Made by a program: the position numbers and the translations under genes. Below, piece by piece: positions 24,235 through 36,309 of a stretch of 64,000 nt of DNA. Source of the stretch: Atriophallophorus winterbourni (taxonomy: Eukaryota > Platyhelminthes > Trematoda > Plagiorchiida > Microphallidae); the NCBI GenBank assembly GCA_013407085.1, contig JACCGJ010005678.1, positions 1-64,000 on the forward strand, given 5' to 3'. Each line of letters starts with the position of its first letter. Position 1 is the first letter of the stretch. The notes below the pieces were generated by a model, which had not been told where the DNA came from, did not search any database, and saw nothing but the letters and a program-made list of their open reading frames with translations.

Positions 24235-24935
24235 TTCGTTGAATTATGTGTTTTCATTGGCCTCCCACGATCGATGTCTACCATGGATTTACATCACAAT
24301 CGCATGAATGTTCATGATGTACAGCATTTGGATTGACTAAACATTTCGATTCTTGAGGTACAATCTATCCCGCAGCACTGGAAACGAGATTTAGAACTCG
24401 ATTGTTTTGCATCAGATGAAGGACGGCAGCGTGATCTGCGTTTAGCATCCCAGAGCTGTATTTGATCCTCGCCGGCACGCAAACGAGGCTTTACGCTATG
24501 CAGCTAATGTGAGCGGTTGAGAGCAAGTTCTTCATATCCCTTTTGCAAACGTTTTTGTAACGCAAGTGCGATCAAGTGCCTATTGATCGACTTTTTTGAT
24601 CGCAGCGCACCATAGAGTAGATCTTTTAGAATATGTACATTTTCCCTTGTATAGACATGACCAAGCCACCGCAGGCAGCGCTGTCGTAAAAGGGTGAATA
24701 TGCTTAGTAGACCAGATTTTGACACCACGTCAGCATTAGTCACTCTCCTTCAAAAATATGTTTAAGATACGACGGATGCTTCGTAGATAGAATGCATTCA
24801 GCTTTTGTTCGTGTTTTCCGTGAGTGGTACAGGTCTCACTGCCGTCAATTAAAACATTTAGTCCGCACCCGCTGTAAATAATCATTTGCGTCTTCATAGT
24901 CAGCTTGCGGTTAACACGTTGAATTACTGGTAATT
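24235..24935 (-). mobile_element. LINE-R copy, 5'-truncated
   Basis: Reverse-strand frames give VNRKLTMKTQMIIYSGCGL, KHEQKLNAFYLRSIRRILNIF, TNADVVSKSGLLSIFTLLRQ and CLRWLGHVYTRENVHILKDL, the C-terminal third of LINE-R. The 3' end (CATTGGCCTCCCACGATCGA, 24,255) matches the family end at 28,630. The 5' break at about 24,935 joins another relic (SWIM-like), so the insertion probably went into that sequence. Confidence 0.75.
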
Positions 24936-25209
24936 GAAATAGTGTATGGTGCAAAAAGTATCAGCGACGAGCGGTAGTCACTTGATATGTGAGAATGTGC
25001 GGAACTCCAGCCTACGGGACTACACAAGAGCAGTAAGTGCCGACAGAATAGTCGACGACAACCATTAACCCATTATTATTCGGGCTTTGGATTGTAAATT
25101 TGTGAACTGTTCTAGCGACAAATTTTTTGTTCACTATCTGACGAATTGCCAAACTTAAACGTTCATTAATGTGCCATTTTTTAGAGGCATAATGGGAATT
25201 CATAGACAA
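24936..25209 (-). pseudogene. SWIM zinc-finger-like protein relic
   Basis: A reverse frame from 25,209 reads ASKKWHINERLSLAIRQIV, VARTVHKFTIQS, VVVDYSVGTYCSCVVP, then a stop codon and, still in frame, AGVPHILTYQVTTAR. The pattern CxC followed by G(V/I)P(C)HIL is the SWIM zinc-binding signature found in MULE-like transposases and related flatworm proteins; here the third cysteine is missing. The piece is broken by a stop and cut off by the LINE-R insertion. It could also be a captured host-gene fragment. Function is not claimed. Confidence 0.4.
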
Positions 25210-25880
25210 TTCAGCTGCAAGTTACAAACGAGAGATAGATGTTTCCGGACAGTGTTTTTCTCACCTGTTTTGCTTTTATTTAAGATTGACGTATGTGTCA
25301 TATGCGGATTAACTTTGAATGACCGAACGTAAAAACACTTGTCTTACCTCATCTGATACAATATGTCGAAACATGGTTATACAGAGCTATAATTGATCGC
25401 TATTGATGATCTACATCCAGGTTAACATCTTCATAAAAAATTAAAATTCATGGTCAATCGCATTATAGTTGCTGTACAAACAGGTTTACTAAAGTGATTC
25501 AAACGTTCTGGAAATTTTCTTGAGAAGTTTGTAAAACATTGCCGTTGACCGCCTAATTCTAAATACTAAGTTTTCAACGAATGAAAATAAGAGTAATAAA
25601 ATAGATTGTAAAAATGAGAATGTAAGATTTTTATAAATCCAGGGATGTTTATGAATTTTTTGTAACGTCAAATTTTACAATGCGTTCTGCTAGGAACCTA
25701 TTCATAATTTTCATTTTACAAAGGAAAGAATTCTCCAAAATAAACCTAAAGAGATAATCGATATTTCGAAATAGCTTACGTAGGTTAGCACCTTTAGCAG
25801 CAGGAGTGATGTGAAGAATAATAACAATAATATTGTTTTGAAATGTTATATCAATGAAAAAAGTGAAGTTTTACGGCTAT
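25210..25880. other. no recognised feature
   Basis: AT-rich; no assignable frame or repeat. Confidence 0.4.
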
Positions 25881-25883
25881 ATA

Positions 25884-26079
25884 GATGGATGGATGGATTG
25901 ATGAATGAATGGGTAAGGGTGGGGGGCAGTGAGGGGGGGGGGATGAAGGAGGTGGCCGGATGGAGGAAAGGGGGATGGAGGAAGAGAGATGAGCTATAGA
26001 GAGAGAATAGAGTATAATAGAGAGAGAGAGAGATATATATATATATAGAGATATATATATAGAGATATATATATATATC
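25884..26079 (+). repeat. purine tract, G-runs and GA/TA microsatellite
   Basis: GATG units (about 25,884-25,910) pass into G-runs (25,911-25,942: four or more runs of three to ten G with short loops), then a GGA-rich purine stretch, GA repeats and finally ATATAT/AGAG repeats to about 26,079. The G-run part fits the usual quadruplex pattern on the plus strand. The 62-codon frame across it is simple-sequence translation. Confidence 0.85.
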
Positions 26080-26169
26080 GATGTTCTTGTATGTTCATTG
26101 CTTCAAGTTTCTGATAATTGAGCTGGTTAAGTTCTATATTCCTGGGAATTGGAAAATATCATAAAACCG

Positions 26170-28625
26170 AAATAAGAATCTGCATAACAAGTTACAATTC
26201 GCACGCATCGAACGTAGAACGTTTTAGATTCTAGATGACAATATTCTCAGAATAGTCTAGGAACGCGTTAATTACCATTACTTTTGTGCAACAGCGCGCA
26301 TCTATTTTATTTAATCACTTACGTCTTCGTTCTCTTGGTGCCTTGACTGCAACGTGTTTAGAAATGCATTATGACATACAGATTTGTGCTTTCGAATCAG
26401 TCAATACAATAACACAAAAAAGCATTCCCCAAAGTAATTTAGTTTCTCCAAATATTCCACTTATCGTCCAGACATTTCATTGAATGAACTGCAGAAATGT
26501 TCAAATGTGACGAATATTGTTCAACCGCTTGATTAATCAAATGTACATGTATTTGTATAAAGGTACTCAATTCAACAGTACTGAGGTTTGAGTGTGCAAT
26601 TCAAATGATAATGTTTCCTAATAAGTATAGGCTTACTCCATCTACATTTTGATTAGGTTAGTTGTATTTGAAAAGGTTCGGTCGTACAAACCTGAGAAGT
26701 CCAAGCAGCGCGAACCCGAAATGTGTGTCTGACGAAAATACATGCAGATACGCTTGTTGTTCATGGTTAATGGGTTTTAATATTATCTACGTGTGTTTTT
26801 TCCGATGTAAATTACCAGTTAGGTCTTTTCAACCTCATCCAACAGTGGCATACAAAAGCTACTTTTATACTATCTCTTCACTGTTTCATGCGCATCGAAA
26901 TCCAGATCGTACTGTTAATACTCGTTAAGTGAAAACTGCAAGAAACCGGCCGTAGTTCTGGTGTGAAGAAACTGCTTGCAAATGTGCGAATCCTTCATAT
27001 CATTCGGAAGATTAAACAATGTAACCATCATAAGTAATTCCTTGATATGATTTCAAAAAGTGAGTACGCAGTTAACAACGAAGTTTTAATCAACTTTCGA
27101 TAATTTAGTAATAATTACAATTTTTACAAGTTGTACGACAGTGTTCCACACGTATGAATTATACTTATTTACTGTAAATTCGGAACGTTTTTGAATTCTA
27201 AATTTTCTGTACTCTTTCATTGTGGGTATGGCAAAAGTTTGCGCCGCATTTGCAAGTTACAAAACATAATTTTCTAAATAATTATCAAAATAAAGTTTGT
27301 TGATCCATTCTGGTTTGAGATTTGGAATGAAGTCACACAAATTCATGGAAAAGTTGAACAAAACTTTCGTGTCATTTTCAAACCACGAGGGTTCAAAAAT
27401 CGTCATTGACGGAGTGGTTTCGGGCATACGCTCACATTTAGTAACAAAAACATTACCGAGTTTGTTGCATATATATCCCGTAACAACCATGTCAGGCTAT
27501 TTGTCTGTACACGTCTCCTTGTTTAGCTTAACGGAATTTTTTTAGTGACACGAAGAATGTCTATGGCTCTTTATTAGTACAGCAATTCAGTTCAATTTCG
27601 CAAGTAGAGTCACTTAGTCAATGTAGTTCAATGTTACCTCTTACTTCCGTTCACGAAAAAACACTTTGGCAGTCAAGCTCAGTGTTCACACATAAGATCT
27701 GTTCACCTTGAACAATTCAAAGTTAAACAAAAGTCCGTCCAGTAAACGTTTTCTCGTAAATCGTGGTTCATATGTGACATTTCAATTGTTCACTGTGTTT
27801 CAATTTACTAGTGGAGATGGAACATCAGCTGCACGTTATCAAGTTGGAAGACGATAGCACATTCCATAGACATCAATTTTGAGGCACGAATTGTTTGAAG
27901 ATCTATTTCAATCTAATGAAAACTGAAGCACGTGCAATGGATGCAAGATAGAATCAAGAGATGAAGTGACAGGAGTAACATTTCGATGCTGGAAAAGACA
28001 TTCAGATCTCGAAAAAAATTGATAACAACCACTGAAATCAAGGCGATCCTCTGCAAATATGATGCTGTCTACCCGTGGTCGACTTTCTTTCTGGCTTTAC
28101 ACGTATTACAAATACATGACGAATCTCACTGCATTTTTCGAATCGGTTCTACGATACGTAGGTTATGAAACTTCGTAACATTACTTCCTAGATTATATGA
28201 CGACGTTTTTAACAAAACATTTGTAGTCATAAAAGGCAAAAGTAACGTATTCCATCAGCATTTACCTCATCAAGTTGGGTTTGATATGCGTAACATTTTA
28301 CAAACATTGCAAACGTTTCAAGATCGGGATAAAAGGGGTTTGGAGTTCAAATCAGAGTTGTAGTGCTAAAGAAATAACGCAATGTTTGAAATCCGATAAC
28401 GACCACCCTTTAACAAAATCATTTAAGCCTTGTCATAAAACAAATGTTCTCGTATTATTTGATTTCAATGTCAGCGTGGCGCATATCAAGAATCTTGACT
28501 AACCTGTCAAGAACTTTCGGATTTATGTGGTGGAAAAATTACAAAAAAAAAACTCAACCACTTAGACTATGCTCGGTGTTCAAACAATGTGTACAGCTGC
28601 GCTACAAATAGATACCTACTGTTTT
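26170..28625 (+). repeat. repeat C, copy 3, left part
   Basis: Runs from the block AATTCGCACGCATCGAACG (= 17,970 in copy 1) through the hammerhead-unit block, the TTGTTGATCCATTCTGGTTTGAG block (27,298) and the ACCTCATCAAGTTGGGTTTG block (28,265), up to a sharp break at about 28,625 where LINE-R begins. The repeat resumes at 31,212 beyond the LINE. Confidence 0.65.
26690..26990 (+). repeat. decayed hammerhead-repeat unit inside repeat C copy 3
   Basis: Aligned with the unit at 21,730-22,010. The ribozyme segment (26,918-26,962) keeps AGAAACCGGCCGTAG but lacks CTGATGA (CTCGTTA) and stem I pairing. Inactive. Confidence 0.65.
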
Positions 28626-31210
28626 TGTTGGCCTCTGTCGGTCGATGTCGACCATGGATGTACATCACATTGCATGAATTTCATATTTTGCAACTTTTTG
28701 AATGACTAAACAGTCCGATTCGGGAGAAACAATCTCTCTCGCAGCGCATGCAACGATAGTCAGAACTCTGTTGTATTGCATCAGTTGCACGCCGGCTGCA
28801 TGATCTGCGTTCAACAGCCAGGAGCTGTATTTGCTTCTCCCCGGCTTGCTGTCGACGCTTCACACAATGCCTCCAAAGTGAGCGGTCAAGAGCAAGTTCT
28901 TTCCAGCTTGCGGGGTCAATGTCAAGAGCTTCCATATCTCTTTTGCAAACATCTTTGTACCGCAAGTGCGGTCTGCCCAATGGTCGACTTCCTAATTGCA
29001 ACTCACCGTAGAGTAGATCTTTCGATATACGACCATTTTCCATTCTATAGACATGACCAAGCCACCGTAGGCGGCGCTGACGTAATAGGGTGAACAATCT
29101 CTGTAGACCATCTTTTGAAAGCACTTCAGCGTTAGTCACTCTGTCCATCCACGATATGTTCAAGATACGACGGATGCTTCGTAGATGGGAAGCATTCAGC
29201 TTCCGTTCGTGTCTTGCGTAGGTGGTCCAGGTTTCACTGCTATATAATAAAGCATTTCGTACGCACGCGCTGTAACCATCATCTTTGTCTTTACAGTCAG
29301 CTTGCGGTTACCTCAAACACGAGAGTTCAATCGTGACAAAATGACAGCTGCACTGCCAATCCGCTTATCAATCTCCGTGTTTAGCGAGAGGTTATCCGCA
29401 ATGGTTGAACCAAGATATGTGAAATGATGTACTGGTTTAAGCTGACAGTTTCCAATAGTGCTGATTGGAGTCGATACAGTCCCTTGACCAAGGACTATGT
29501 TCTTGCTCATGCGCTGATCGTTAGAGCACGGTCACTCTGCATGCCGACGAAAAACATTCCATTAGCGACTGTAGGTTCTCTTGGGAGTGAGCAATAAAGG
29601 CTGCATCGTCGGCAAACAACAGGTCACGGATTATCACATCCCGTACTTTGGTTTGTGCTCTCAACCGGTTCAGGTTGAAAAGCTTGCCATCACTCGCGTG
29701 CGTATGTAAATGCCTTCTGTTCTCGTCTTAAAAGCGTGCTTCAGAAGCAGAGCAAAGAAAATACCGAACAGCGTGGGAGCAAGAACACACCCTTGTTTGA
29801 CGCCTCGGCGAATTTCAAATGCTCCTGAACTGCAACCGTTAAAATGGACTGAGCCTTTCATGCCTGAGTGGAACGGAATAACGAGTCTCAGCAGCCTTGG
29901 GGGGCAGCCTATCAGATCGAGCATTTTGAAGAGACCCTCCCTGCTGACGTAGTCGAATGCCTTAGTTAAATCAATAAAAACAGCGTATAATGGCATACTC
30001 TGTTCCCGACACTTTTCTTGAAGTTGTCTCAGGGAGAAGATCATGTCAACGGTTGATCTTCCCTTGCGGAAGCCACATTGAGATTCGGAGTAAATTCTAT
30101 CAGCTAAAACTTTCAGCCGGATCTGTAAGACTTTAGCAAACAATTTCCCTACAACATTCAAAAGGGAGATTCCTCTGTAATTGTTGCAGTCGCCTCTGTC
30201 ACCCTTATTCCTAAATAGCGTGATGATCTTTGTGTCTCGCATCTCTTGTTGGACACCCCCCTCCTGCCAGCACTGAAGAAGCAAATGGTGGAGAGGCTGT
30301 AATAATGCTGCTCTACCGCATTTGATGAGCTCAGGTGGAATTCCGTCGTCACCTTTCCATTCGCCAAGCGGTCGATTGCCTTATTGAGCTCATCAAGAGT
30401 AGGAGTGGTATCTAGATATTCAATGATCGGCAACCGTTCGGCATTTTCAAGTGCATGCGGTAGAACCGTACTGACCCTAGAGTAGAGGGAGGAGAAGTGC
30501 ATTACCCATCTTCCCATCTGTTGAGTTTTGTCGACAATCGGCTTACCAGATAAAGACTTAACGGGAGCCGTTTTAAGTTTGTTTGGGCCAATGGCTCTCT
30601 CGATCCCATCATACATACAGTGAAAATTGCCAGTATCCGCAGCTTTTTGGATATTGAGGCTAACTTCAGTCCAAAAGTCGTTTGCACAACGCCTTGCAGT
30701 CTGTTGGACCTTATTTCTAGCTGCTCTTAGAAGACGTAAGTTTTCATATGGTGGCATACCTTTGAACCTCAAGAATGCTGAGCGTTTCTCATCAAGCACA
30801 GCAGTCATCTCAGAAGCGTTTGCTTCGAACCAGTCGCTCGTTCGAGCTTTCATCGGACAGAAAGTGGAAAGTGCGACTCGGTATATGCAGCTTTTTATCA
30901 ATTCCCAGTTTTCTGAAGCAGATTCGAGTGGGGTTGTCTTGTTGAACTCGTCCGTGAAGGCTTTTGCGAATCTCGCAGTTAGATTAGGTTCGCACATGCG
31001 AGTGACGTCAATCCTAGGCTTAGCAGACAATTTGGTGCGGTGAAATCTCGTGTGAGGGAGCTTCAGTTTTGCACAGACCAGTGAATGATCAGTGTCGCAG
31101 TCTGCGCTTTGATATGATCTGAAGAGGAGCACGCTTCCTATATTTAGTACGCTTAATCAAGATAAGATCAAGCTGATCAATCTTGGATAAAACAAAAGTG
31201 CCTACTGCTA
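28626..31210 (-). mobile_element. LINE-R, longest copy, inserted in repeat C
   Basis: A 2.6-kb LINE on the minus strand that splits repeat C copy 3. It starts (5', at about 31,210) within the last part of the endonuclease, so it is 5'-truncated. Its 3' end lies near 28,630. The clade is uncertain. It is an APE-type LINE whose C-terminus has 'RLRWLGHVYRMENGRISKD' and a C-terminal zinc-knuckle-like CxxC..H..C, a layout common in invertebrate LINEs. Fragments of the same family occur at 1.4, 6.2-7.4, 24.2, 38.2, 43.1 and 48.9 kb. Confidence 0.85.
28681..31132 (-). pseudogene. LINE-R polyprotein, frameshifted
   Basis: Reading from 31,132 downward: the endonuclease end (SADCDTDHSLV, the usual SDH box as TDH), a linker to about 30,330, then RT motifs NYRGISLLNVVGKLFAKVL, SQCGFRKGRSTVDMIFSLRQ, VFIDLTKAFDYVSR and GVKQGCVLAPTLF. 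The catalytic FADD is intact (about 29,601-29,615) but in a different frame. Next come ERKLNAF/RSIRRIL-type residues, a well kept block from 29,163 (DRVTNAEVLSKDGLQ, GRPHLRYKDVCKRDMEALDI) and a C-terminal MRCERDC..RIGLFSH finger. At least three frame changes separate the open parts (30,284/30,158, 29,670/29,510, 29,313/29,163), so no intact product is possible. Confidence 0.85.
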
Positions 31211-31211
31211 C

Positions 31212-32890
31212 ACTACCCATCAACGTCATGCGAGAAATATTTGCTGAGTCTCAATCTCTTCACACTCAAACGGGTATGTATGATTGGATGTGATTGTAAG
31301 CTTCAAAATCGTAAGAGCTATCAGTGATGTCCGTCGGAATGATATGTAGTCCCCTGCTTCAATTGTGTCTAATTATGGTCACACATAAATACACGTGGAA
31401 TAGTTTTCCCAGAAAAATCTGGCCCACAAAGATTGGCAAACAAAAAATGAAATATGCTTTTGTATGTCGTGTTTTATTTGCTTGATTTGTAAACGAAATT
31501 TAACTATGGCCATGAATCCTTAATAGTCGTTGCGAACGCACAAATAAATCTATTCAACGATTAGTGGAAAACGTTGTTTTGTTTCAATCTAGATCAGTCT
31601 CATACACAAAGACTTTCACTAAGATGTCAGTAGGCGTGTGTAAATGCTAATCTGTGGCTCAACACTGGAAACAAACTGGACACTCGTTTAGCGACTCAGC
31701 CACAAACCATCTGATAAAAACCGATCTGAACTGCAGTGATAATAAGTAAACTGATTTCCTCAAATTTTAGTAGTATATATCAATATATAAGCAATTCACG
31801 CTAAACGCTAATTAGTTCTCCAGACTAAGGTTTGCTAAAATGTCTTGACAAACTATCCGGTAGGAAAATGTTCAATATGTGAGTAATAATTCAGCACAAA
31901 CACTCACCATCTCCTGTTGCTAATTTAAAAAAAAAATTCAAAGAAACTTTCTATCAGAAAAGAATTGGCCAGAAGGCAAATAATGCGGTTCAATTCACAC
32001 ACCCACAACTAATAACGAACTACTATTCAATGTGATCCGCTCTCAATTACATGTTTTGTGTTTTGAATATTGTAAACCAAACAAACCTCAGTTCAAAAGT
32101 TTAATATATCATAGATAATAGTATTGTTCAGAAGAAAGATTGGCGATCAAATTTACTGTAAAAATATCGAAACAAACGTAAATTGATGATAAGAAATTCC
32201 CGTAATATTTATATTGTGGCTAGAAATTATCGTTCGTTTGTTTGGGTTTAGGCTCACACATGGTTAAACAAATGTAGGTGTCGAATATCAGGACATTTAA
32301 CTAAACGTTTTATGTAATCAGTCCAACAATCATTATGTTGCCCTTCAAACGCAATACAGCCAAATTATTATTGCACCAGAAACATTCCAGATGTCAGCCA
32401 ATTGTAAAACGTTTCGTGTTATCTGACGAATCGTTATCCGCAAGCGAAGTGTATTTTTCAAATTTGTTTATTACGCAAAAAACAAGGAACCATGCACATG
32501 CTTATCTTACTTTGGAAAACCTGAAAACATCTAGACTGTCAATAGTTATGTCTCTCCCTGTTGCCCCTGCAATCTAAATGTTCAATGAATTTCGTGCTAA
32601 CCATTACGCTGTAATCCGCCAACACACAGGACTCGTATGACCAACATCTACGAATTGCTATCCATAGTTCTGGCGTTAAAAAACCCCATATGTTTCAGAT
32701 AATATTGCCGATTGAAACGTTCTCATACAATTATTCAGAAACCTTCACAATAATGGGTTCGACATGGACATGTTCGCACTTTTCGTGTTTTTTCTACATT
32801 TTGTGGTACTAGAGGCTTGTACACAGCATATAATCTCAGAGCGCGTAACATACGCTATTCGCTTCTATATTTCGCTTGACATTAAAATTG
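31212..32890 (+). repeat. repeat C, copy 3, right part
   Basis: Picks up at the CATGCGAG(A/G)AATATTTGCT block (= 20,940 and 23,160) and continues through GTCGTGTTTTATTTGCTTG (31,460), AGCACAAACACTCACC (31,900), the 32,200-32,560 block and the GGGTTCGACATGGACATG block (32,755) to about 32,885. The order is as in copy 1. Confidence 0.65.
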
Positions 32891-34165
32891 ACCGTGAATC
32901 ATAAATGGTCGTTACGAACGCGAAATGAGATAACCAATATGTGATAAGAATCCCAGAGTGTTGCCGCAGATATCGATTTGAAAATAATATTTGCTTCCAA
33001 CCAATCACATTGGACGCATTGTGTAAAGTGTGATCGTCGAGCTGCAAGCGAAACGCAGATCACGCCACTGTGGTTAAAGTGACGCCGATTGACAGAATTG
33101 TGACTGCTTGAGCGTTGCGTTGTTCCATCCAACACTGACAATTTAGTGATTGAGTGTGACAAGAAAATCGTGGGTTTGTGTTAAATATCAATGATTGACT
33201 TAGAACGGAGTAGACAAATGCAACGAAGCAAATGTCCATCAAGATTTAAATGGCATTGTTTTTAAATTTAATTTCATGAAGCATCAGAAAAATTGTATTA
33301 TTTTAGGATTACGTCAGCATTAGAGCTTAACAGTCCAGAAAGACGTACATTTTCAACTGCCACGTGATTCTGTACCACACATTCAACGAGCTAAATACTC
33401 TTGCGATAAACTATAAATTAAAGTACGGCAATGACATCAGCATGCAACCGTGTATTATTTTTGAAATAACCAGCTGCGGAGCTAACTTTCAAATTAAGAG
33501 AGAAACCAGCATTTTAAAATAAAAGAAATTACAAAACTATGTTGTATCAACGTTAATCACTTGCTCACTTTTTTTCCCCGCTAAAATATAAATTAATTTG
33601 TACGTAATCGAACGCCACGGATAATCGGCTATATTACCAAGTAATGCATATGAATATGAAAGAAAATTTCCAGGTTACCGTTTTCTATGTAGACTATCCA
33701 TGCATTCACAACTAGAAATGCGCTTCACATATGGTTAATTTATAAAATTATCAGAACATGCGCGTGCGTACCTTGGAGCCTATGTGGTGCAGTCTTAAAT
33801 AGAAAACTTGTCTATTTTATCAAATGTACAACAGATCGGACCTACTAAATGGTTTACTATACAGCCGTTAGACGTAGACAAACCACGTAAGACACAAACC
33901 GAAGCAAAATTCTTTTCCCTGCAGCTTCAAGATGTGCTGCAAATGGAGAAAATAACGAAGGCTATATTGCTTTTTGAATCTGGTGTGTAAAGCATTTTCA
34001 CATTATGACGAATGCGTCGCATTAGTAGGCTGGTCCACGTGTACAGCACTGCACTATTGAGTTTACACTCAATACATGAAATCTCGTAACAGAGGTTCTA
34101 TGCGTTTTTGGCAGGAATTGACGTAACAGAATGTTATTAATAATCTGTCTTAACGAGCATACTTT
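32891..34165. other. no recognised feature
   Basis: AT-rich; several overlapping short minus-strand frames around 32,865-33,242 lack any recognisable motif. Confidence 0.4.
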
Positions 34166-34169
34166 TAAC

Positions 34170-34345
34170 GGTTTGTGTTTGGGCATGTGAGCGAATAGGT
34201 TAGTTGTACAAACCTAACCCGAGAGTGACCTACAAGAACAACTTGTATGCCATTCCTCCACTGTTTCAAGCCCCAACCTAATGAGTGCAAACAACAAATG
34301 ACCGGCCGTTGGGTGTGCGTTTGATGAAAATGCATGACGATAAGC
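34170..34345 (+). repeat. hammerhead-repeat unit with compensated stem I
   Basis: Unit blocks CCATTCCTCCACTGTTTCAAGC and AATGAGTGCAAACAAC are clear. Stem I is CCCAAC (34,272-34,277) with GTTGGG (34,308-34,313): six Watson-Crick pairs, while the copy at 1155 has CCCTAC/GTGGGG. Two bases changed together and the pairing held. The core itself is damaged (CTAATGA, GAAA lost, GGCC for GGTC), so this copy is now inactive. Confidence 0.7.
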
Positions 34346-34349
34346 ACCA

Positions 34350-36305
34350 CCTTATATTGGTCGTTTATAATCGCCTCGAGTGCTGACCAAGAATCAATTT
34401 GTAACCACTCTATTTAACCGTGCCATACAAGTATACTTTTGTTTATCCTTCAGTTCTATTTTACTTCTGCTAAAATTCAAATAACATAAGATGGGTCAAT
34501 TACACAGATAAGCCGCTGCAAGTAAAAAACTGCAATAAAAGTCGTCATTGATAGGAAATATTGATCGCTACCAGAGTTAAAATGAATTCACGTCATTTTG
34601 AAGGGAAACACTCACCCCATGACACGTCTTGCAACAACAAAAAAGTGATCGTGATGATTAAAACAGCGTACTGTTTGTTCATTTTGCGGTAATAATTACA
34701 AGGTGATTTTTCAGTTAATTTATATATCGGAGTAAGATGCACGTCCAAACCAATCAGATGACCGGTTGAAATTCAACCAATCAACAATCACCAACAGAGA
34801 ACTAAGGGAAAATCGCGTGCTCGAATGTCGCATGTGGTGTTAAGAAAATAAAGATAATATGAATATAAAGTTCATACGTTTTCAAGAGATAAGTCAAGGT
34901 TACTTTTAAAGGGAAAAAGTAAATACATGTATAGGTTAAATTGAAAACGATGCTTCATATGTTTAGAATTCTGAAATGGATAAAAGTTGGCATATATGAT
35001 ATTGTGCTTATGGTTACCTAACTAAAAACAAATAATCGTAGCAAATACTTCTGCAAATACTAGAATAAGAGAGAAGATTTCACTCGTAAATCTCGATCAT
35101 GTTGTTAATTATACTGAATAATAGCGGAAGTCGGGATAACTTATGCGGCTTGTTTCACGAGTGAACATTTCAGCTTTAGTGGTATCTAGAATCAAAAGCT
35201 CTTAAGAGCGTCTGTGGATTGCAAAATTGTTTGACATCGTTGTTCAGTAACGTTCTAACCTCTGAACTGTATAACTTGTAAACAATCCCAGGACATATAC
35301 GTCACGCTTCTGAATTAAGAGCCATCGTTTTACTCGGTCGTCTTGTGGCTGATCACAAGTTGTGGTGTCTGCAGTGGTCATTGACATCTGTCAGAAGAGA
35401 TATGGCTATCTTTCGTAAGACAGTTGCAGTCTCAACCGTTTAATATGAACGAAAATCAGAGTTAGTGCTTTGCATAACGTCGGAAGCTCAGCATTTGTGA
35501 CCCGGTTACTTAATCAGTTCCAAAAGATTATACAATTGCGGAAATAGACGTGCACCTTCAACGATTTTATATGTAAATTATTAACCACAAATCACGGTGT
35601 GATCATCAAGCAGTTCGTTTATCACGTGGATCATTTGTTTACAAGTATATGTATGTCGCAACTTTAAAATAGCAGTATTCGCACAATCAAATATTAGCTC
35701 CAATATATCTTCCGGCGGTTAATTGAATAGCGTTTCTGAATTGAGATTTTTGCTGATATAAAAATATTCAGTCGAACAGCTTAGGATCTTTAATTCCTAC
35801 ACGCTCTGTGTCTGCGTTCAACTTTGTTCAATAAACAAATGAAACGCTTGGTCACGAGGATCAAAGGTTTTATGCTCACAATAGGCCTCACAGAATCAGA
35901 CCTTATTACACGATTTATACATTCGCTGCAGTTTCTATTTCAAACGCAGTTTTCACTCAGTATACCGACGATCGTAACGGCCAATTGTTTAGCTAAATCA
36001 CAAAACAAAAGATCTGGAATCTACTGTGGTCAGGCAGTAGGCATTGCTTTTTATGCGACAGTTTGAGTAATGGCCTAACATCTGGACTTTAGTTGTTTAC
36101 CTGCAACATCATTTACATCCAACAATATTAGGCGGTTCAGTGTTCTAAACAACACAGTTAGCAAATATAAAAATAAGGAGAATGTATAGCAGCAACACTA
36201 ATTGTCTTACAATATGGATATTTAGTGTTTGTATTTAGCTGCGAGGTTTGATACTATGTACATATACATGTGGAGTTGAGCCCTAAACAAATGTTGTCTT
36301 GATGC
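34350..36305. other. no recognised feature
   Basis: No assignable frame or repeat; an 80-codon plus-strand frame at 35,824-36,066 has no recognisable domain. Confidence 0.4.
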
Positions 36306-36309
36306 ACAA

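Noticed and set aside
30627..31043. 138-codon plus-strand frame
   Set aside because: Antisense shadow of the LINE-R linker, which has clear LINE similarity on the minus strand.
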